64,000 nt of DNA from Natrarchaeobaculum aegyptiacum (GCF_002156705.1 NZ_CP019893.1:3100001-3164000); one strand, 5' to 3'. Numbered from the stretch's first letter, positions 1 to 8,862 are shown. The notes: generated from the letters alone by a model not told the origin. A program made the numbers and translations.

Positions 1-161
1 GCAAGTTCCTCTTCGAGGCCTGCCTCGAGTAACATCCGGTAGGAGTACTCCTTTTTTTCGACGGCCACAGGGTCGACGCCAGCCGCCTCGAGTGCCTCCC
101 GCTCGTCGTCCTCGAGGGCGTCGCGGTCGACTGCGTCCCTGACGATACGTTCGTTGCTCAC
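1..161 (-). CDS. Hypothetical protein, N-terminal part only
   Basis: A minus-strand reading frame opens with GTG at 161 and runs off the left edge, giving 53 codons with the acidic composition of the neighbouring real genes. The start reads VSNERIVRDAVDRD and continues into a helical, Glu/Lys-rich segment that looks like a small helical domain. I do not recognise the family. It is divergent from the 3-hydroxyacyl-CoA dehydrogenase gene starting at 353, so the roughly 190 bp between them must hold two promoters. The frame and composition are seen directly; that the gene is expressed is inferred. Confidence 0.55.
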   Translation of the reverse strand, partial: MSNERIVRDAVDRDALEDDEREALEAAGVDPVAVEKKEYSYRMLLEAGLEEEL

Positions 162-352
162 GCGAGTCACCGACTACCAGTAGCTCACACCCTCGTCTCT
201 TGAAACTTGTCCTCGGTCGACGTGCGGGCAAATTTCACAGATCTGACAGTGTGGTGAGCATCCGGTTGGTGAGCCGGCCGCTATCCATTCGGCCCGGAAG
301 CGGCCGTCTGCGGTGCCCCCACGCTTACGACGTTCTGGGACGAACGCGAGCC

Positions 353-1210
353 ATGGTACGCGATCGACTCGAGCGAATCGGCGTCGTCGGGGCTGGAACG
401 ATGGGCAGCGGAATCGCACAGGTCGCTGCGACCCACGGCTACGAGGTCGTCCTCCGGGACGTCGACCCCGAGTTCGTCGAGCGCGGCTTCGACGCCATCG
501 ACGACAGCCTCACACGCCTCGAAAGCCGGGACGCCCTCCCGGACGATTCCGGGACGATTCGCGATCGAATCGAGGGATCGACCGACCTCGAAGCGATCGC
601 CGACTGCGACCTCGTCGTCGAGGCGGTCGTCGAAGACCTCGATGTAAAGCGCGAGGTCTTCGCCGACCTCGAGGCCACCTGCGACCGGGAGGCCCTGCTG
701 GCGACGAACACGAGCACGCTGTCGATCACGTCCATCGCTGGCAACCTCGAGCGGCCCGGGCGAGTCGTCGGCATCCACTTCATGAACCCGGTGCCGATCA
801 TGGACGGCGTCGAGGTCGTCGTCGGCGAGAAGACCAGCGACGACGCGGTCGCACTGGCCCACGAGTTCTCCGGGGACCTCGAAAAGGAGACGTGGGAGGC
901 CGACGACAGACCCGGATTCGTCGCCAACCGAATCCTGATGCCCTGGATCAACGAGGGGATCCGCGCCTACGACGAGGGCGTCGCGAGCAAGGAAGACGTC
1001 GACCGTGGGATGGAACTCGGGACGAACGTTCCGATGGGACCGCTCCGACTCGCCGATCACATCGGACTCGACGTCTGTTTGCACGCGACGGAGACCCTCC
1101 ACGAGGAACTCGGCGACCGGTACAGACCGGCGTACCTCCTGAAACGGAAAGTCGAAGCCGGCGACCTCGGGAAGAAGAGTGGACGGGGATTCTACGAGTA
1201 CGAGTCCTGA
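353..1210 (+). CDS. 3-hydroxyacyl-CoA dehydrogenase
   Basis: 285-residue cytoplasmic enzyme that oxidises 3-hydroxyacyl-CoA to 3-ketoacyl-CoA with NAD+, a step of beta-oxidation or acetoacetyl-CoA metabolism. The Rossmann motif GAGTMG lies at residues 13-18, with the NAD-selective Asp at about 35. The HFMNPVP segment supplies catalytic His142, and Glu154 follows. The C-terminal domain has the family's RPGFVANR signature and ends in GKKSGRGFYEYES, which is typical of single-domain HBD/PaaH enzymes; the length is also usual. The frame is open upstream to 200, but that extension is not acidic and ATG at 353 sits just before the Rossmann strand, so I take 353. An acyl-CoA dehydrogenase lies nearby at 2533. 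Confidence 0.9.
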   Translation: MVRDRLERIGVVGAGTMGSGIAQVAATHGYEVVLRDVDPEFVERGFDAIDDSLTRLESRDALPDDSGTIRDRIEGSTDLEAIADCDLVVEAVVEDLDVKREVFADLEATCDREALLATNTSTLSITSIAGNLERPGRVVGIHFMNPVPIMDGVEVVVGEKTSDDAVALAHEFSGDLEKETWEADDRPGFVANRILMPWINEGIRAYDEGVASKEDVDRGMELGTNVPMGPLRLADHIGLDVCLHATETLHEELGDRYRPAYLLKRKVEAGDLGKKSGRGFYEYES

Positions 1211-1303
1211 CACTGTCTCCGGTCCGGCACGGTCAGAACGGAATCCGTCGTGGAACCCGAACGCCACCAGAGCGGACCCACGGATAATCCGGGACCGAAC
1301 AGG

Positions 1304-2350
1304 TCAGCGGTGTAGCGGTTTCTCTGCCATCTCACGGCGCAACTCCTCGAGGTGGGCCCGCGAGACGCCCTCCTCGAACGTCTGGATCACCGCGTACACC
1401 TCCGCGCGCGTGACCTTGACGTCGCCTTCGCGGACGACGTCCTCCGGTCGTTCGCGCAGTTCGCGCATGGTTCCGACTGCCAGCAAATACGGAATCGCCC
1501 ACGCAGAGAGCCGGTTCCCGTGGGTCTCGGGAACGACCTCGAGATAGCGCTGGGCGTCGTCGAGGTAGGTCTCGGCACGACCGGTGAGCCGCTGGATCAC
1601 GTTCGTCACGGCGCCGTGGTTCTCCTCGTGGGTGACCGCTTCGACGGGAACGTCCTCGGCCTCGAGCCACTCGGCCGGGAGGTAGACGTTGTTCTCCTCG
1701 TGATAGTCGTTCTCGACGTCCTTCGCGATGTTGACCAGTTGCAAGAGCAGCGCGAACGAACGGGCGTTCGCACGGAGTTCTTCGGCGCGTTCCGGCGAGG
1801 CACCCCGTGAAACGAGTCCCGTGATGAGCGTCCCGACCGTTCCGGCGGCGTACCAGCAGTACTCCTCGAGTTCCTCGAGCGTCTGGAGGCGAAGCCCACC
1901 TTCCTCGGCGTAACGATCGGTGAACATCGCCATCCCGCCGACGAGTTCGCGGACCGGATCGCGCATGATTTCCCGTGGCTCTTCCTCCAGAGACTCGAAA
2001 GTCCGGAGGACGCGGGGGGTCTCTGCGACGACCTCCCAGTCGCTGGAGCGCTCCTCGGGAATCCACGGCTCGACGTCGTCCATGAACGTCGATACGGAGA
2101 GATCGTCGTCTGGATCGAGCACTCGATCGTATTCGGTCAACAGCTCGGTCTGGACCTCCGGAGGAATGTGTCCAGCGTCTTCGATCGTGTCGGCGACCCG
2201 ACAGAGGAGGTATCCGAGACAGATGTGCGTTGCCATTGGCTCCTCGAGTCGATCGATCGTGATCGAGAAAGTCCGCGAGACGCCGTGAACCGCATCAAAA
2301 CACCACTCCAGATCGGCGGATGGTGTCAATTCTGACTGGCCGGGGGTCAT
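1304..2350 (-). CDS. Phytoene/squalene synthase family protein, squalene synthase favoured
   Basis: 348-residue head-to-head prenyl synthase. Two Mg-diphosphate-binding motifs are visible: DTIED at residues 54-58 and DVEND at 211-215. Between them lies the SRTFSI substrate-site start and a YCWYAAGTVG helix. Squalene synthase joins two farnesyl diphosphates and phytoene synthase two geranylgeranyl diphosphates; both feed haloarchaeal membrane isoprenoids. The sequence resembles the farnesyl-diphosphate farnesyltransferase-like haloarchaeal branch more than CrtB, but I cannot separate them firmly from sequence alone. It stands alone, convergent with the dehydrogenase gene ending at 1210, and no carotenoid genes are adjacent. 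Confidence 0.8.
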   Translation of the reverse strand: MTPGQSELTPSADLEWCFDAVHGVSRTFSITIDRLEEPMATHICLGYLLCRVADTIEDAGHIPPEVQTELLTEYDRVLDPDDDLSVSTFMDDVEPWIPEERSSDWEVVAETPRVLRTFESLEEEPREIMRDPVRELVGGMAMFTDRYAEEGGLRLQTLEELEEYCWYAAGTVGTLITGLVSRGASPERAEELRANARSFALLLQLVNIAKDVENDYHEENNVYLPAEWLEAEDVPVEAVTHEENHGAVTNVIQRLTGRAETYLDDAQRYLEVVPETHGNRLSAWAIPYLLAVGTMRELRERPEDVVREGDVKVTRAEVYAVIQTFEEGVSRAHLEELRREMAEKPLHR

Positions 2351-2532
2351 CTACTTGGGTAGCCTTTGAGCGCATCCCGGAAAAACGCCCCGGTCCCGGC
2401 GGGATATTCCAGCTGTTGACAGGAACGCCGTGGAACGGGTCATCGAACCGAAACAACGGGTCGGGTCACCGACGCCGTTGAACCAGCGACTCGTGGAACA
2501 ACAGTCAAGGAGTGGCCGGACGAAGTGGGGGC

Positions 2533-3678
2533 ATGGACTTCGCACTCTCGGCCGAACAGCAACAGATCCGCGACATGGTCGCCGAATTCGTCGACGAAGA
2601 GGTCGTTCCGATCGCAGACGAGATCGACCACGACGACGAAGTGCCGTCCGATCTCCTCGAGGAGCTGGCCGACCTCGGTCTCCTCGGGATGCCCTTCCCC
2701 GAGGAGTACGGCGGTGCTGGACTCGATTATCACTCCTACGCGATCGGACTCGAGGAACTCTCGCGGGGCTCCGGCGGCCTCGGGACGGTCGTCGCCGCTC
2801 ACACCTCGCTCGCAGGGAACATGCTCTACGAGTTCGGTGACGCCGAGCAGAAAGAGGAGTACCTGACGCCGCTGGCCGCGGGCGAGGACATCGGCGCGTT
2901 CGCGCTCTCGGAAGCCGGTGCAGGCAGCGACGTTCCGGCGATGGAGACGACCGCCGAGAAAGACGGCGACGAGTACGTCGTCAACGGCGGTAAGCTCTGG
3001 ATCTCCAACGGTTCGATCGCTCAGACGGTCACCCTGTTCGCGAAAACCGACCCGGACGCGGGTAATCGCGGCATCTCCTCGTTTGTCGTCCGGCCCGAGG
3101 AAGACGACGGGTTCATCGTCGAGAACACGGAGGAAAAGTTGGGTGACAAGGGCTGTCCGACCGCCGAACTCCGGTTCGACGACCTTCGGCTCCCCGAAGA
3201 CCGCTTGCTCGGTGAGGAAGGTGACGGCTTCGTCCAGGCACTCAAGACCCTGAACGGCGGCCGAATCACGATCGCTGCCCGCGGCGTCGGCATCGCCCGT
3301 GCTGCCTTCGACGAAGCCCGCGACTACGCTCGCGAGCGCGAACAGTTTGGCCAGCCCATCGGCGAGTTCCAGTCGATCAAACACAAGCTCGCCGACATGG
3401 ACACGAAGATCCAGGCCGCCCGGATGCTGATGCACAAGGCTGCCGACAAGAAGATCCGCGGCGAAGACTACATCAAAGACGCCTCGCAGGCCAAACTCTA
3501 CGCCTCGGAAGTGAGCCGCGAGGTCGCAAACGAGGGTATCCAGATCCACGGCGGCTACGGCTACACCAAAGACTTCCCCGCAGAACGGTTTTACCGCGAC
3601 GCCAAACTCAACGAGATCTACGAGGGCACCAGCGAGGTACTCCGAAACACGATCGGCGACCGACTGCTCGAGGAGTAG
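2533..3678 (+). CDS. Acyl-CoA dehydrogenase
   Basis: 381-residue FAD flavoenzyme that introduces the alpha-beta double bond into acyl-CoA and passes electrons to ETF. The family features appear in order: an all-helical N-domain from MDFALS, the FAD/substrate segment ALSEAGAGSD, a middle beta-domain, the C-terminal helical bundle with REQFGQPIGEFQ, and catalytic Glu364 in YEGTSEV. Length is standard for short/medium-chain members. ATG at 2533 is chosen because the family consensus begins there; the upstream in-frame extension to 2512 is not conserved-looking. Substrate chain length cannot be read from sequence. It probably acts with the 3-hydroxyacyl-CoA dehydrogenase at 353. Confidence 0.92.
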   Translation: MDFALSAEQQQIRDMVAEFVDEEVVPIADEIDHDDEVPSDLLEELADLGLLGMPFPEEYGGAGLDYHSYAIGLEELSRGSGGLGTVVAAHTSLAGNMLYEFGDAEQKEEYLTPLAAGEDIGAFALSEAGAGSDVPAMETTAEKDGDEYVVNGGKLWISNGSIAQTVTLFAKTDPDAGNRGISSFVVRPEEDDGFIVENTEEKLGDKGCPTAELRFDDLRLPEDRLLGEEGDGFVQALKTLNGGRITIAARGVGIARAAFDEARDYAREREQFGQPIGEFQSIKHKLADMDTKIQAARMLMHKAADKKIRGEDYIKDASQAKLYASEVSREVANEGIQIHGGYGYTKDFPAERFYRDAKLNEIYEGTSEVLRNTIGDRLLEE

Positions 3679-3792
3679 GCTACCCGCTTGCGAACATTTT
3701 TGTCACTGGTTTCGACTGCGTCCCCTCTCGAGTGTATGCGTGTCGCAATACGTCTCTCGAGTGTGACGTCGATAAAATGCTGCGGTACTCCG

Positions 3793-3810
3793 CGTCGCCG
3801 TGAGGCGACG
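3793..3810. terminator. Stem-loop between convergent genes
   Basis: A perfect 7-bp stem CGTCGCC/GGCGACG with a GTGA loop lies between the convergent acyl-CoA dehydrogenase (ends 3678) and cold-shock gene (ends 3825). Position and symmetry suit a bidirectional transcript end, but there is no strong T-run on either side. Confidence 0.4.
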
Positions 3811-3824
3811 GTAGAAAACCGTAG

Positions 3825-4019
3825 TTAGAGTCGAACGACGTTCGTCGCGCGCGGACCCTTGGGGGCCTGCTCGATGTCGAATTCGATTTCGGTGCCTTCC
3901 GTCAGGTCCTCGCCGCCGACGTCTTCCATGTGGAAGAATACGTCCTCGTCCGCGTCGTCAGTGTCGATGAAACCGTAGCCGCCAGTGTCGTTGAAGAAAT
4001 CAACCTTACCGTTTGCCAT
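3825..4019 (-). CDS. Cold-shock domain protein
   Basis: 64-residue single OB-fold nucleic-acid-binding protein of the CspA family, likely an RNA chaperone. The start reads MANGKVDFFND, followed by RNP1-like GYGFIDT (usually KGFGFI) and RNP2 DVFFHM, ending in PKGPRATNVVRL. It is acidic, as in other haloarchaeal Csps. The frame extends upstream, but the ATG at 4019 matches the family start. A TATA-like CCTTTATCC lies on the minus strand at about 4046-4054, about 30 nt upstream, suggesting a short or absent leader. Confidence 0.93.
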   Translation of the reverse strand: MANGKVDFFNDTGGYGFIDTDDADEDVFFHMEDVGGEDLTEGTEIEFDIEQAPKGPRATNVVRL

Positions 4020-4280
4020 TGCAATTCGACTGTCGAGCACGACACGGATAAAGGTTGGCATCTGTTTTCCACCGGGCCAAGATCGAGCAACGAAATCACG
4101 CACATACTCGAAAAAATCCGCATTCGTCTACGATACTCGAGTTATCGTTCGAACGACTGTCGGGAACGACACATCAGGAGGGAATCCGATCCGAATCGGC
4201 AGTTTACTCACTCTTCGACGACCGTCGACGCCGTTCCAGTAGACGACCAACGTTCGACGAACGGATCTGTACAACCTGAC

Positions 4281-4305
4281 TTTCACTAGTGAAAACTATT
4301 TTTAT
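4281..4305 (+). promoter_or_regulatory. Promoter of the iron-uptake operon with 14-bp palindromic operator
   Basis: TTTCACTAGTGAAA (4281-4294) is a perfect 14-bp palindrome. It is followed at once by a T-rich TATA-like element TATTTTTAT (4297-4305), 25-33 nt before the ATG at 4330, the usual spacing for a leaderless haloarchaeal gene. The palindrome therefore sits at or over the TFB recognition element, where a repressor would block preinitiation-complex assembly. An iron-responsive DtxR/Idr-type regulator is the natural guess, but the site is not a motif I can assign to a known protein. Confidence 0.6.
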
Positions 4306-4329
4306 CAAGCGGTACGACAGTGTCGACCG

Positions 4330-5499
4330 ATGGGTGAACGACCGACACGTCGAGCGGTACTCGCTGCCGGCGGAACGGGAGTTGCGGCCGCGCTCGCGGG
4401 TTGTGCCTCTCGGTCTGGCGACCGTCCCGGAGACGACGGGACGAGGGCTCACGAAACGTACACGGTCACGATGGAGCCGATGGGCGATGTCGAGTTCTCG
4501 AGTGTTCCCGAGACGTTCGTCGGACGGTTCGGCTTCGTCGTCGACGTTGCAGCGGCACTCGACGAACTGGACTCGCTCGTCGCGATGTACAGCACCTACT
4601 CGGTGTTCGGCCACAGTCACTTCTACGACGAACTCGAGACCGTCTCGATCGATCCAGCCGAGATCGAAGAGCTTCACACCGACGACTGGGATATCCGTCT
4701 CGAACGGCTGTACGACCTCGCACCCGACGTCACCGCGATCGATCCGAACTACCTGATCCACTACACCCAGTTCGACGAAGACGAGGTCGATCGATTCGTC
4801 GATCGGGTCGGACCGTTCGTTCACAACGAGAGTCAGAGCGGACGACCAGACGGGTGGCCAACCTGGCCCGACGGTGACTACCCGTATCTGACACTCGCCG
4901 AATTGACGAGGAGATACGGCGAGACGTTCCAGAAGACGGCGCGTGCCGAGGCGATCCTCGAGCTCAACGAGGACGTCCGCGACACGATCACGAGTCGGCT
5001 CCCACCGGAGTCAGAACGCCCGACCGTCGCCGTCGGAAGCCTCCACGACGGCACCTGGCACCTCGACACGTTCGCCGACGCGCCAGCGAGTACCTACGGT
5101 GAGAAACACTACCGCGACCTCGGTGCCATCGATGCCGTCGCCGAGTACGGCAGTGGTCGGGTTCAGGCCGAACTGGAGTTACTACTCGAGATCGATCCCG
5201 ACGTCTTCGTCTGGCGCCACGGCCTGTTCGATCCCGATGGCGTGACCGAGACGTTCGAGGAACTCGAGGACGACACGCTCGCCAGCCAACTGGCGTGTGT
5301 CGACTCGGGACGGTTCTACGTCGGTGGGAGTCCGGATCAGGGCCCGATCGTCAATACGTTCCAGATGGAGATGCTCGCGAAACAGCTGTATCCCGATGAG
5401 TTCGGCGCGTACCACGAGTTTGGAAAGATTCCGACCGACGACCAGCTGTTCGACCGCACGCGGGTCGACGAAATCGTCCGCGGGGAGGGCCTCGAATGA
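4330..5499 (+). CDS. ABC transporter substrate-binding lipoprotein, iron-siderophore/cobalamin type
   Basis: 389-residue extracellular binding protein. The N-terminus has a twin-arginine motif (TRRAVLAAGG) and lipobox-like AALAGC, so it should be Tat-exported and lipid-anchored. The mature part has the periplasmic-binding fold of the FecB/BtuF family (an N-lobe such as FVGRFGFVVDVAAALDEL, a long connecting helix, and a C-lobe with NTFQMEMLAKQLYPDEFG). The adjacent FecCD permease and FecE ATPase support iron-siderophore import, although the ligand is not shown by sequence. It is the first gene of a tightly packed operon, and ATGA overlap couples it to the next gene. Confidence 0.88.
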   Translation: MGERPTRRAVLAAGGTGVAAALAGCASRSGDRPGDDGTRAHETYTVTMEPMGDVEFSSVPETFVGRFGFVVDVAAALDELDSLVAMYSTYSVFGHSHFYDELETVSIDPAEIEELHTDDWDIRLERLYDLAPDVTAIDPNYLIHYTQFDEDEVDRFVDRVGPFVHNESQSGRPDGWPTWPDGDYPYLTLAELTRRYGETFQKTARAEAILELNEDVRDTITSRLPPESERPTVAVGSLHDGTWHLDTFADAPASTYGEKHYRDLGAIDAVAEYGSGRVQAELELLLEIDPDVFVWRHGLFDPDGVTETFEELEDDTLASQLACVDSGRFYVGGSPDQGPIVNTFQMEMLAKQLYPDEFGAYHEFGKIPTDDQLFDRTRVDEIVRGEGLE

Positions 5500-5948
5500 G
5501 TGGACTCGAGACCGAAAAAGAACTGGCCGAGGAGTTCGTCCTCGCGGCGTTCGAGAAGGACGATCGACGGACCATCCGCCGAATGCTCACGTCGGATGCG
5601 CTCGTCTACACACCGAACGTTCCGGGTCCGGGACTCGACGTCGACGAGTTCGAGAGCCAGATTCTCGACGCCTTTCACGGTGCGTTCCCGGACCTCTCGA
5701 TCGCAGTCGAATCGCTGGTCTCGGAAGGGGCGACCGTCGTCTGCCGGTTCACGATGACCGGCACCCACGAGGGGGTCTTCCGCGGGATCGAGCCGAGTGG
5801 CGAGACAGTTCTGGTCACGGGCGTCGTCGAACTCCGACTGACCGGCTCGGGAATCGCCGACGTCTGGCAGACGACCGACAGTCTCGCGTTGCTCGAACAG
5901 ATCGCAGCGTACGACCACGAAAACGTCCGTGGTGAGCGTGGCAGCTAA
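5496..5948 (+). CDS. SnoaL-like/ester cyclase-fold small protein
   Basis: 150-residue cytoplasmic protein resembling the SnoaL-like polyketide-cyclase family (NTF2-like cone fold). It has an N-terminal helix with EEFVLAAFEKDD, an FHGAFPDLSIAVESLV segment and a C-terminal V-x-E-x-W-Q-T-TD strand. It overlaps the binding-protein gene by 4 nt and is followed by the permease 9 nt later, so it is a genuine operon member. Enzymatic function is unknown; a role in handling the imported siderophore is inference from context. Confidence 0.7.
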   Translation: MSGLETEKELAEEFVLAAFEKDDRRTIRRMLTSDALVYTPNVPGPGLDVDEFESQILDAFHGAFPDLSIAVESLVSEGATVVCRFTMTGTHEGVFRGIEPSGETVLVTGVVELRLTGSGIADVWQTTDSLALLEQIAAYDHENVRGERGS

Positions 5949-5957
5949 CTCGAGCCG

Positions 5958-7097
5958 ATGAGCGAGACCCACGAGTATCGACCAACGCACGCAACCGACC
6001 GGACCACCGACCGTGGTGACCGCTCGAGCGGCCGGCTCGAGTGGCTCGACAGGACGCTTCTCTCGGTCTGTCTCTCGAGTCTCGCGCTCGTGGTCGCTGC
6101 AGGTTCGGTCCAGATCACGTTCGGCGACTACTCGGTTTCGGTCACGGAAGTCTGGCGGATCGTTCTCGATCCAGCAGTCGTGACGAGTCCGACGACGCTG
6201 TACGCGCTCGTCTTCGGCGGTGACGTAACCCACCTCTCGACGGAGTCACTGATCGTCTGGACACAGCGCATTCCGCGAGTCATCGTGGCGATTTTCGTCG
6301 GGATGAACCTCGCCATTTCGGGGGCAATCTTCCAGGCGGTCACCCGAAACGAACTCGCGAGTCCGTACATCCTCGGGGTTTCCTCGGGTGCAGGATTCGC
6401 GGTCTTGCTCACACTCGCCATTTTTGGTGGACTGTCCGTCTACCTCCCGATATTTGCCGCAGTCGGGGGTGCATTCGCGTTTCTCCTCGTGTACGTGATC
6501 GCCTGGAACGGTGGGACGAGCCCAGTACGGCTCGTGCTGGCCGGTGTGATCGTCAGTACGGTTTTCGGGTCGCTCCAGACGGGACTGTATTTCTTCGTCG
6601 ACGACCTCGGAACTGTCCAGGAGGCACTCGCCTGGACGACGGGCACGTTGAGCGGGTCCGGATGGAGTGAAGTTCGACTCGCTGCACCCTGGACGGTACT
6701 GGCCGTCGTTCTCTCGATCGCCGGTGCTCGACAGCTCAACGTTCTGATGCTCGGCGAGCGAACGGCCCGATCACTCGGGATGTCGGTCGAACGCACACGG
6801 TTCGGCCTCTCGGCGGTCGCCATCGTCGCAGCGAGTGCCAGCATCGCTGTCGCCGGAATCATCGGGTTCGTCGGCCTCGTCGTCCCCCACGTCGTCCGGA
6901 CGCTCGTCGGCAGTGACTACAGGGCACTGCTGGTGGGCTGTCTGTTCGTCGGTCCCGCTTTGCTGGTCGTCGCCGACGTTCTCGCTCGACTCGCGATCAG
7001 CGGTTCGCAGCTCCCGGTTGGGATACTCACCGGACTCGTCGGCGGACCGTACTTTCTCTACCTGATGAAACGCAAACAGAACCTCGGAGAACTATAA
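5958..7097 (+). CDS. FecCD-family iron ABC transporter permease
   Basis: 379-residue integral membrane protein with a hydrophilic N-terminal stretch of about 30 residues, then about ten hydrophobic segments. Family signatures include RIPRVIVAIFVGMNLAISGAI, the NELASPYILGVSSGAG coupling region, and the C-terminal GFVGLVVPHVVR segment that contacts the ATPase. It forms the dimeric channel of a type II importer with the ATPase at 7924. Its stop codon shares one base with the next start (TAATG). Confidence 0.93.
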   Translation: MSETHEYRPTHATDRTTDRGDRSSGRLEWLDRTLLSVCLSSLALVVAAGSVQITFGDYSVSVTEVWRIVLDPAVVTSPTTLYALVFGGDVTHLSTESLIVWTQRIPRVIVAIFVGMNLAISGAIFQAVTRNELASPYILGVSSGAGFAVLLTLAIFGGLSVYLPIFAAVGGAFAFLLVYVIAWNGGTSPVRLVLAGVIVSTVFGSLQTGLYFFVDDLGTVQEALAWTTGTLSGSGWSEVRLAAPWTVLAVVLSIAGARQLNVLMLGERTARSLGMSVERTRFGLSAVAIVAASASIAVAGIIGFVGLVVPHVVRTLVGSDYRALLVGCLFVGPALLVVADVLARLAISGSQLPVGILTGLVGGPYFLYLMKRKQNLGEL

Positions 7098-7927
7098 TGA
7101 CAACCGATACCCAACGACAGAGTACCGATCAGGATCAGACCGAATACGACGTCCTCGTCGTCGGCGGTGGTGCCGCTGGCCTCTCGGCAGCGATCTTTAC
7201 CGCCCGATTCGGCCTCGAGACAGGCGTCTTCGCCTGTGGTCGCTCGGCGATCTCACGGTGTGCACACCTCGAGAACTACCTCGGGTTCCCGGGTGGGATC
7301 GATCCACCCACCTTCCTCGAACTCGGCCGCGAACAGGCGACCCACGAGGGAGCGACGGTACATGCTGAGCTGGTCACCGCGATCGAGAAACCGGCCGACT
7401 GGTTCCGCGTCGAGACGATCGACGGGACGGTCGCGACGGCCCGATACGTGATCGCCGCGACCGTGATCGACGGCGACTACCTCGAGTCGCTCGATCCGGC
7501 GCTGTACGACGAGGACGACCACGCCGTCGACTGCGACGACCGTGGCCGAACCGCAGTCGACGGGTTGTACGTCGCCGGTCGACTGGCAGATGCGACCCAC
7601 CAGGCCATCATCTGTGCCGGCGACGGCGCGGAGACGGCACACGCGCTCGTCACCGACGTATTACGCGAACGAGGGTACTGGGACGAGATCGCGAGCCAGT
7701 ACACCGACTGGGTCGTGCGCGAACGACCCGACGACGACTGGAAGCCACGCGTCGAGTCGTGGATACGCGAGACTGTTCCCGAAGGGACGGCCATTTCAGA
7801 GGATCGAATACAGTGGGTTATCGACGACGTCCTCGCACGGTTCGAGGCCAGATCGGTACCCGACAGTGAGCGTCGCGAGCGGGTTCAGCGCGGTCGAGAA
7901 CTCGTGATTGGACACCTCGAGCCATGA
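7097..7927 (+). CDS. TrxR-like FAD-binding protein lacking NADPH domain and CxxC
   Basis: 276-residue flavoprotein. The dinucleotide-binding motif GGGAAGLSAA and the later FAD signature DGLYVAGRLADATHQAI match the two halves of the thioredoxin-reductase FAD domain. The NADPH domain normally inserted between them is missing, and no CxxC is present. The C-terminal 75 residues are helical and acidic. It is sandwiched between permease and ATPase genes with 1- and 4-nt overlaps. A flavin-dependent reduction that releases iron from the siderophore is an attractive inference, but the electron donor is not evident. Confidence 0.75.
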   Translation: MTTDTQRQSTDQDQTEYDVLVVGGGAAGLSAAIFTARFGLETGVFACGRSAISRCAHLENYLGFPGGIDPPTFLELGREQATHEGATVHAELVTAIEKPADWFRVETIDGTVATARYVIAATVIDGDYLESLDPALYDEDDHAVDCDDRGRTAVDGLYVAGRLADATHQAIICAGDGAETAHALVTDVLRERGYWDEIASQYTDWVVRERPDDDWKPRVESWIRETVPEGTAISEDRIQWVIDDVLARFEARSVPDSERRERVQRGRELVIGHLEP

Positions 7928-8862
7928 TCGGAAAACTCGGTCTCGACCCCTTCGTCGAGCGCGGGACATCCAAAAACCCACGCAGTGGCCTGGTGACAGG
8001 TCAGGACCAGTCGTCCCAGGGCCCGCCGCACGAGCACATCGAGTGTCGCGACATCGTCCTCGAGTACGACGCGAGTGACGACCCGGTCGTCGACGGCGAG
8101 ACGATCCACGTTCCCGGGGGAGCGGTAACCGCGCTCGTCGGGCCCAACGGCAGCGGCAAGAGTACGCTCCTGCGAGGAATGGCACGCGAACTCGAGCCGA
8201 CCGATGGGCAGGTCGTCCTCGATGGGATGGACGTCAGTACGTATTCGCGCACGGAACTCGCCCGTGAACTGGGAGTGCTCTCTCAGCACAACGTCGCACC
8301 CGAGTCACTGTCCGTCGAGGATCTCGTCAGACACGGCCGGTATCCACACCGACGGCTGTTCGATACGATGACCGACCGGGACTGGCAGGCCGTCGACTGG
8401 GCGATCGACACGGTCAGGATCGATCACCTCCGCGATCGGGACGTTGGATCGCTCTCGGGCGGACAGACCCAGCTCGCCTGGATCGCTATGGTCCTCGCAC
8501 AGGAACCCCGGACACTCTTGCTCGACGAGCCGACGACCTACCTCGACCTGCGCCACCAGGTACGTCTCCTCGAGGTGATCCGGTCACTCAGCGACGACAA
8601 CGGCATCACCATCGTCGTGGTGCTCCACGACATTTCACAGGCCGTTCGCGTCTGCGATCACCTCGTCGCACTCGATGACGGCGTGGTGTACGACAGCGGT
8701 CCACCGTCGGAGGTCGTCACCGCAGAGCTGCTGGCCGAGGTCTTTCAGGTCGACGCCCGTGTCGAGAGTGGGCCATCCGGGATTCGGATCGATCCAATCG
8801 GGGAGCTACCCCGTGAAACGGCCGCGACCGAGGAGACCCAAGACGGAGAGAGACGACGATGA
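7924..8862 (+). CDS. FecE-family ABC transporter ATP-binding protein
   Basis: 312-residue ATPase with a Walker A GPNGSGKS at residues 73-80, ABC signature LSGGQ, Walker B LLLDEPTTYLD and switch His in VVLHDISQ. An extra N-terminal stretch of about 40 residues precedes the core, so a later start is possible, but ATG at 7924 overlaps the upstream stop (ATGA) as in the rest of the operon. It powers import together with the permease at 5958. It ends the operon, with a convergent regulator gene 85 bp further on. Confidence 0.92.
   Translation: MIGKLGLDPFVERGTSKNPRSGLVTGQDQSSQGPPHEHIECRDIVLEYDASDDPVVDGETIHVPGGAVTALVGPNGSGKSTLLRGMARELEPTDGQVVLDGMDVSTYSRTELARELGVLSQHNVAPESLSVEDLVRHGRYPHRRLFDTMTDRDWQAVDWAIDTVRIDHLRDRDVGSLSGGQTQLAWIAMVLAQEPRTLLLDEPTTYLDLRHQVRLLEVIRSLSDDNGITIVVVLHDISQAVRVCDHLVALDDGVVYDSGPPSEVVTAELLAEVFQVDARVESGPSGIRIDPIGELPRETAATEETQDGERRR

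Noticed and set aside
200-352. N-terminal extension of the 3-hydroxyacyl-CoA dehydrogenase frame
   Set aside because: The extension lacks acidic bias, and the family N-terminus begins right before the Rossmann motif at 353.
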